Positions 6,594 through 9,349 of a stretch of DNA of 9,349 nucleotides are shown in pieces. A program made the translations under genes and the position numbers. Origin of the DNA: Bacteroidota bacterium (lineage in GTDB: Bacteria > Bacteroidota > Bacteroidia > J057); NCBI GenBank assembly GCA_004292985.1, contig RDXT01000554.1, positions 1-9,349 of the forward strand, written 5' to 3'. Positions within the stretch are counted from its first letter, which is position 1. The number at the start of each line of letters is the position of its first letter. The notes below the pieces were generated by a model. The model searched no databases. It was not told where the DNA came from and saw nothing but the letters and a program-made list of their open reading frames with translations.

Positions 6594-6766
6594 TAACTTC
6601 GCATTTCAATACGATGATCGTTGCATTTGATTGTCATTGAAACATCGCATTACCCGAAAAGACAGATACGCCCCCAATCAAATACATAGCCTGAAAACCC
6701 TATACGCAGAGCATCCTGAAAACCAATAGTGAAAATGTTAGTAAGTAAAAACAATTCATATATCAA
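6594..6766 (+). promoter_or_regulatory. Leader/promoter region of the NYN-CSD gene with repeats
   Basis: This stretch of about 170 bp has no ORF of its own. TAACTTCG (6594-6601) is one mismatch from the -7 consensus and would give a leader of about 160 nt. Two symmetric elements follow: the 11 bp palindrome ACGATGATCGT (6611-6621) nested inside TTTCAAT (6604-6610)/ATTGAAA (6636-6642). Nearer the gene, the 10-mer CCTGAAAACC occurs twice (6690-6699 and 6715-6724), 25 bp apart. The ATG at 6767 has no Shine-Dalgarno sequence. Which of these elements are functional is not known. Confidence 0.4.
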
Positions 6767-7690
6767 ATGAGTACAGTACCTGAGAGTAAACTCATCAAAA
6801 TCGGTGTCTTCTACGACGGCAACTACTTCGCACACGTAAGCAATTATTATTATTATGAACACGAACGTCAGGCGCGGCTGAGCATATCAGGCCTGCACGA
6901 ATTTATCGTGGAAAGCGTAGCGGAGGAAGAGGATGTAGATCCCAAGTATTGCCACATTGTTGACGCACATTACTTTCGCGGCCGGATCAGTTCTTTTGAT
7001 GCCAACGAGCAAAACCGCCTGCTCGCTGAGCGCATCTTCGACGACATCCTGATGAACGAAGGTGTGGTTACCCACTATCTGCCCATCAAAATCCGCGAAA
7101 ACCGCATCGAAGAAAAAGGCATAGATGTATGGCTCGCCCTGGAGTGCTTCGAACTGGCTATGTACAAGCAGTTTCAGGTCATTGCCCTGATCGCCTGCGA
7201 CGGCGACTATGTGCCCCTGATCCGCAAACTCAATACCCTCGGTATCCGCGTGCTGGTGCTGGGCTGGGATTTTGAGTATGTAGATGAGCGCACAAGCAAG
7301 CTCCGCAAAACCGTGACCTCCCTCGAACTGCTCAGAGAAGCCACCTACCCGATTTCGATGCACGAGGTCATTGATAATAAAATCAAGAAAAATGATGCCC
7401 TCGTCAATAACCTGTTTATTTCCAAAGAACGCCGCTTCCAGTCAGCTGCACCTGCACAGCCCCGCCGTATCTACGACGTAGGCGATATCCAGATCAGCAC
7501 AGTTTATACAATGAAAAATGGCTATGGCTTTGTGTCTATGCCTCCCAACAACCTGTATTTTCATTGGACAAACGTAGAAGGAGACTTCAACGAACTTCAG
7601 GAGGGCGATCCTGTCGAGTTTAATATCGCCAAAAACGAAAGAGGTCAGGAAGTAGCGGTTAATGTCCGCAAACGCACTACCCCTCAGTAA
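6767..7690 (+). CDS. NYN-domain ribonuclease fused to a C-terminal cold shock domain
   Basis: This 307-residue protein has two recognisable parts. Residues about 10-195 form a NYN (LabA/PIN-like) nuclease domain. Its conserved acidic residues are D17 in VFYDGNY, D120 in EKGIDVWLALE, and D145 and D147 in ACDGDYVPLIRKL, followed by the Rossmann-type strand GIRVLVLGW (159-167). A basic, proline/alanine-containing linker (about 205-240) leads to a cold shock domain (about 242-302). That domain has an RNP1-like NGYGFVSM (251-258), an RNP2-like LYFHW (263-267), the 'L-x-EGD-x-V-E-F' strand (277-285) and the 'RGQEVAVNVR' end (292-301). NYN proteins are metal-dependent RNases and cold shock domains bind single-stranded RNA, so an RNA-cleaving enzyme with its own RNA-recognition module is a reasonable inference; the target is unknown. 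A run of four TAT codons gives YYYY at 27-30. A terminator follows 24 bp after the stop. Confidence 0.88.
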   Translation: MSTVPESKLIKIGVFYDGNYFAHVSNYYYYEHERQARLSISGLHEFIVESVAEEEDVDPKYCHIVDAHYFRGRISSFDANEQNRLLAERIFDDILMNEGVVTHYLPIKIRENRIEEKGIDVWLALECFELAMYKQFQVIALIACDGDYVPLIRKLNTLGIRVLVLGWDFEYVDERTSKLRKTVTSLELLREATYPISMHEVIDNKIKKNDALVNNLFISKERRFQSAAPAQPRRIYDVGDIQISTVYTMKNGYGFVSMPPNNLYFHWTNVEGDFNELQEGDPVEFNIAKNERGQEVAVNVRKRTTPQ

Positions 7691-7714
7691 TCACCCCCTT
7701 GACTCACCCCACAG

Positions 7715-7747
7715 ACCCTCTGTACCTTGTCGTGCAGAGGGTTTTTA
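7715..7747 (+). terminator. Rho-independent terminator of the NYN-CSD gene
   Basis: ACCCTCTG (7715-7722) and CAGAGGGT (7735-7742) form a perfect 8 bp stem with a 12-base loop, followed directly by T residues (from 7742). It lies between the stop codon at 7690 and the next gene. Confidence 0.88.
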
Positions 7748-7763
7748 TATGAAGGATTTGGCG

Positions 7764-7802
7764 ATCATAGCAAATCTGCTTAACATAGCAGTAGTATCAC
7801 TA
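7764..7802. promoter_or_regulatory. Candidate operator region of the TetR-family gene
   Basis: Upstream of the regulator are CTGCT (7776-7780)/AGCAG (7787-7791), an inverted repeat with a 6 bp centre, and TAGT (7792-7795)/ACTA (7799-7802) with a 3 bp centre. CATAGCA also recurs directly at 7766-7772 and 7784-7790. TetR proteins usually bind such dyads near their own promoters. The matches are short and no convincing -33/-7 pair was found. Confidence 0.25.
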
Positions 7803-7830
7803 TTTTCTGCACTCAAAATTATTAGCAGCC

Positions 7831-8490
7831 GTGATTCAGATCCGTATCAACGAGCGCGTGTATATCAAAGACCCCGATACCTCCGAGCTGGGCCGGAAAA
7901 TCGTGGAAGAGAGTATTATACTCATAGACCAGATGGGCTTCGAACAGTTTACCTTTAAAAAACTGGCGACCCATATCAGATCCACTGAGGCCTCAGTCTA
8001 TCGCTACTTTGAAAGCAAGCACAAACTGCTCATCTATCTGGTCTCCTGGTACTGGAACTGGCTGGAATACCAACTGGGCTATGCCTGCTACCATATCGAA
8101 GACCCGGTAGAACGACTCAAAATCGCCCTGCGGATCATTTCGCAGCCCCACCGCCTCAGTGTCAACCATGTGCATATCAACAAAGAAGCCCTGCAGCGTA
8201 TTGTCGTGGCCGAGTCCTCCAAAGCCTATCTCAGCAAAGAAGTAGAACAGGACAATAAAGACGGCTATTTTCTCAGCTACAAACGGCTGTGCAAACTCAT
8301 CGCTGACATTGCACGGGAAATCAATCCCGCCTATGCCTATCCGACCGCATTAACCTCCACCCTGATCGAGGCTTCTCACAACCAGTCTTTTTTTGCTTCA
8401 CACCTGCCCCGCCTTACCGAAATCAAGAAAGACGATGAGGAGCAACTGACTGATTTTCTGATAGATATGGCGCTCAGGGCCTTGAAATAA
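7831..8490 (+). CDS. TetR/AcrR-family transcriptional regulator
   Basis: This 219-residue regulator has an N-terminal TetR DNA-binding domain. The helix-turn-helix is at about 41-67 (FTFKKLATHIRSTEASVYRYF, then ESKHKLL), with the family's typical 'S-x-YRYF-x-SK' recognition end. The rest (about 70-219) is the variable ligand-binding and dimerisation part, with an aromatic stretch SWYWNWLEY at 72-80. The start is GTG at 7831: the frame is closed by a stop near 7789 and no ATG lies between. The resulting N-terminus (IQIRINERVYIKDPDTSELG) matches the extended lead-in I expect for this Bacteroidota subgroup. The effector and target genes cannot be told from the sequence. Its last 17 bases overlap the 3' end of the oppositely oriented hutI, so no dedicated terminator separates them. 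Confidence 0.9.
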   Translation: MIQIRINERVYIKDPDTSELGRKIVEESIILIDQMGFEQFTFKKLATHIRSTEASVYRYFESKHKLLIYLVSWYWNWLEYQLGYACYHIEDPVERLKIALRIISQPHRLSVNHVHINKEALQRIVVAESSKAYLSKEVEQDNKDGYFLSYKRLCKLIADIAREINPAYAYPTALTSTLIEASHNQSFFASHLPRLTEIKKDDEEQLTDFLIDMALRALK

Positions 8491-9349
8491 GCACACCGCC
8501 CGCAATCACGCGGTCAATTACCTGCGAAGCGTAGCTATACGGAATCGCCGCCAGATGCTCCATCGGCCGGGTAATCAGCAGGTCTGCCCGCTTGCCCACT
8601 TCGACAGACCCCACTTCGTGGCTGAGCCGCATCGCGCGGGCCGCATTGAGGGTGCAGGCGCTGAGCGCCTCTTCGGGCAGCAGTTTCATTTGCAGGCAGG
8701 CCAGCGACATCACAAAAGGCATACTGCCGCCAGGCGAAGAGCCGGGATTGTAGTCCGTAGCCAGGGCCACAGGCAGGCCCGCCGCGATCATGTCGCGGGC
8801 AGGCGCATAGGGCAGACCCAGAAAAAAAGACACGCTGGGCAGCAGCGTCGGGATCGTTTCACTGCCCAGCAGGGCCGCAATCTCCTCAGGGCCGCTGTGT
8901 TCGAGATGGTCCACCGACAAAGCGCCCATCTTCACCCCCGCCTGCACCCCGCCTGTAAATCCCAGTTCGTTGGCGTGAATTTTGGCAGGGAGCTGATACT
9001 CAAGCCCTTTCTGTAAAATATATTCAGTCTCTTCTGGCGTAAAATAGCCCCGGTCGCAAAATACATCTATATAATTGGCGAGACCTTCTGCCGCTACTGC
9101 CGGAAGCATTTCTTCGCAGATCAGGTCAATGTAGGCCTGCCGCCGGGTTTTATACTCCGCCGGAATCGCATGGGCACCGAGAAAGGTCGTCCGCACATTC
9201 AGCGGCGTAAGGGTCCCGATTTGCCGGGCAACCCGCAGCAGACGCAGCTCACCTTCAAGGCTCAGGCCATAGCCACTTTTGATCTCGACCGTGGTCGTGC
9301 CCCGGTGCAGAATCTCATGCGCACGCTCCAGCGCCTCCTCAAGCAACTG
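8474..9349 (-). CDS. hutI: Imidazolonepropionase, 3' part (5' end outside window)
   Basis: This is the C-terminal 291 or so residues of HutI, the amidohydrolase that opens 4-imidazolone-5-propionate to N-formimidoyl-L-glutamate in histidine degradation. The frame is open to the right edge. The usual length is about 405-415 residues, so roughly 120 N-terminal residues, including the first HxH zinc motif, are missing from the window. Visible motifs, counted from 9346, are TTTVEIKSGYGL (17-28), TTFLGAHAIP (53-62), the metal/substrate site HANELG (124-129), VDHLEH (145-150) and the zinc-binding aspartate D198 in ATDYNPGSSPGG. The end GKRADLL...VIAGGVLI is the usual amidohydrolase C-terminus. Other hut genes may lie to the right. 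The TTG at 9346 is an internal leucine, not a start. The stop overlaps the TetR gene by 17 bp. Confidence 0.95.
   Translation of the reverse strand, partial: QLLEEALERAHEILHRGTTTVEIKSGYGLSLEGELRLLRVARQIGTLTPLNVRTTFLGAHAIPAEYKTRRQAYIDLICEEMLPAVAAEGLANYIDVFCDRGYFTPEETEYILQKGLEYQLPAKIHANELGFTGGVQAGVKMGALSVDHLEHSGPEEIAALLGSETIPTLLPSVSFFLGLPYAPARDMIAAGLPVALATDYNPGSSPGGSMPFVMSLACLQMKLLPEEALSACTLNAARAMRLSHEVGSVEVGKRADLLITRPMEHLAAIPYSYASQVIDRVIAGGVLISRP

Noticed and set aside
6844..6856. TAT trinucleotide run
   Set aside because: It encodes four tyrosines within the NYN domain; too short to treat as a functional microsatellite.
7662..7958. 98-codon frame bridging the NYN-CSD end and the TetR start
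   Set aside because: It reads through the terminator at 7715-7747 and overlaps both real genes in another frame.
8555..9016. 153-codon plus-strand frame opposite hutI
   Set aside because: It is a His/Arg/Gln-rich shadow of hutI with no domain.
1..9349. CRISPR array, insertion sequence, toxin-antitoxin or defence cluster
   Set aside because: I looked for regularly spaced repeats, transposase motifs and paired small ORFs and found none; the genes are ordinary single-function chromosomal genes.

Overview
The window looks like an ordinary chromosomal segment of a moderately GC-rich Bacteroidota bacterium. Four things suggest this: start codons without Shine-Dalgarno sequences; promoter-like TAnnTTTG elements (best example TATATTTG at 5453-5460); a DUF6702-type exported protein and a YejK/NdpA-type nucleoid protein of the form common in that phylum; and a TetR regulator with a 'STEASVYRYF' helix-turn-helix of a kind I associate with Bacteroidota. 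I cannot assign a class or genus. I see no insertion sequence, phage gene, CRISPR array or plasmid function.

Layout. The window opens inside the 3' half of a tRNA (1-33), followed after 24 bp by a small GIY-YIG nuclease gene (58-303, +). Converging on it, with a 3 bp gap, is a minus-strand pair: a DUF6702-like exported protein (about 2298-1825) and nnr (1812-307), the bifunctional NAD(P)H-hydrate repair enzyme. They are 12 bp apart and so probably one operon. Upstream of that pair is a separate small minus-strand lipoprotein gene (2811-2386) with its own strong terminator (2332-2365). A divergent intergenic region (2812-2997) leads into a secreted M1-family zinc metallopeptidase (2998-5358, +). 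A 122 bp spacer with two hairpins and the best promoter in the window then leads to a nucleoid-associated protein gene (5481-6539, +). A likely terminator and a leader of roughly 170 bp precede a NYN ribonuclease-cold shock domain fusion (6767-7690, +), which ends in a clear terminator. A TetR-family regulator (GTG start, 7831-8490, +) follows. It overlaps tail-to-tail by 17 bp with the 3' part of hutI (imidazolonepropionase, histidine degradation), which runs off the right edge.

How the genes work together. Most are independent single-gene units: metabolite repair (nnr), periplasmic proteolysis (M1), nucleoid or RNA biology (YejK-like, NYN-CSD), regulation (TetR) and histidine catabolism (hutI). 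No multi-gene accessory or defence system is visible. The observations most worth a second look are the NYN-cold-shock fusion with repeats in its leader, the palindrome next to the 5453 promoter that resembles a dispersed intergenic repeat, and the GIY-YIG gene placed directly after a tRNA.
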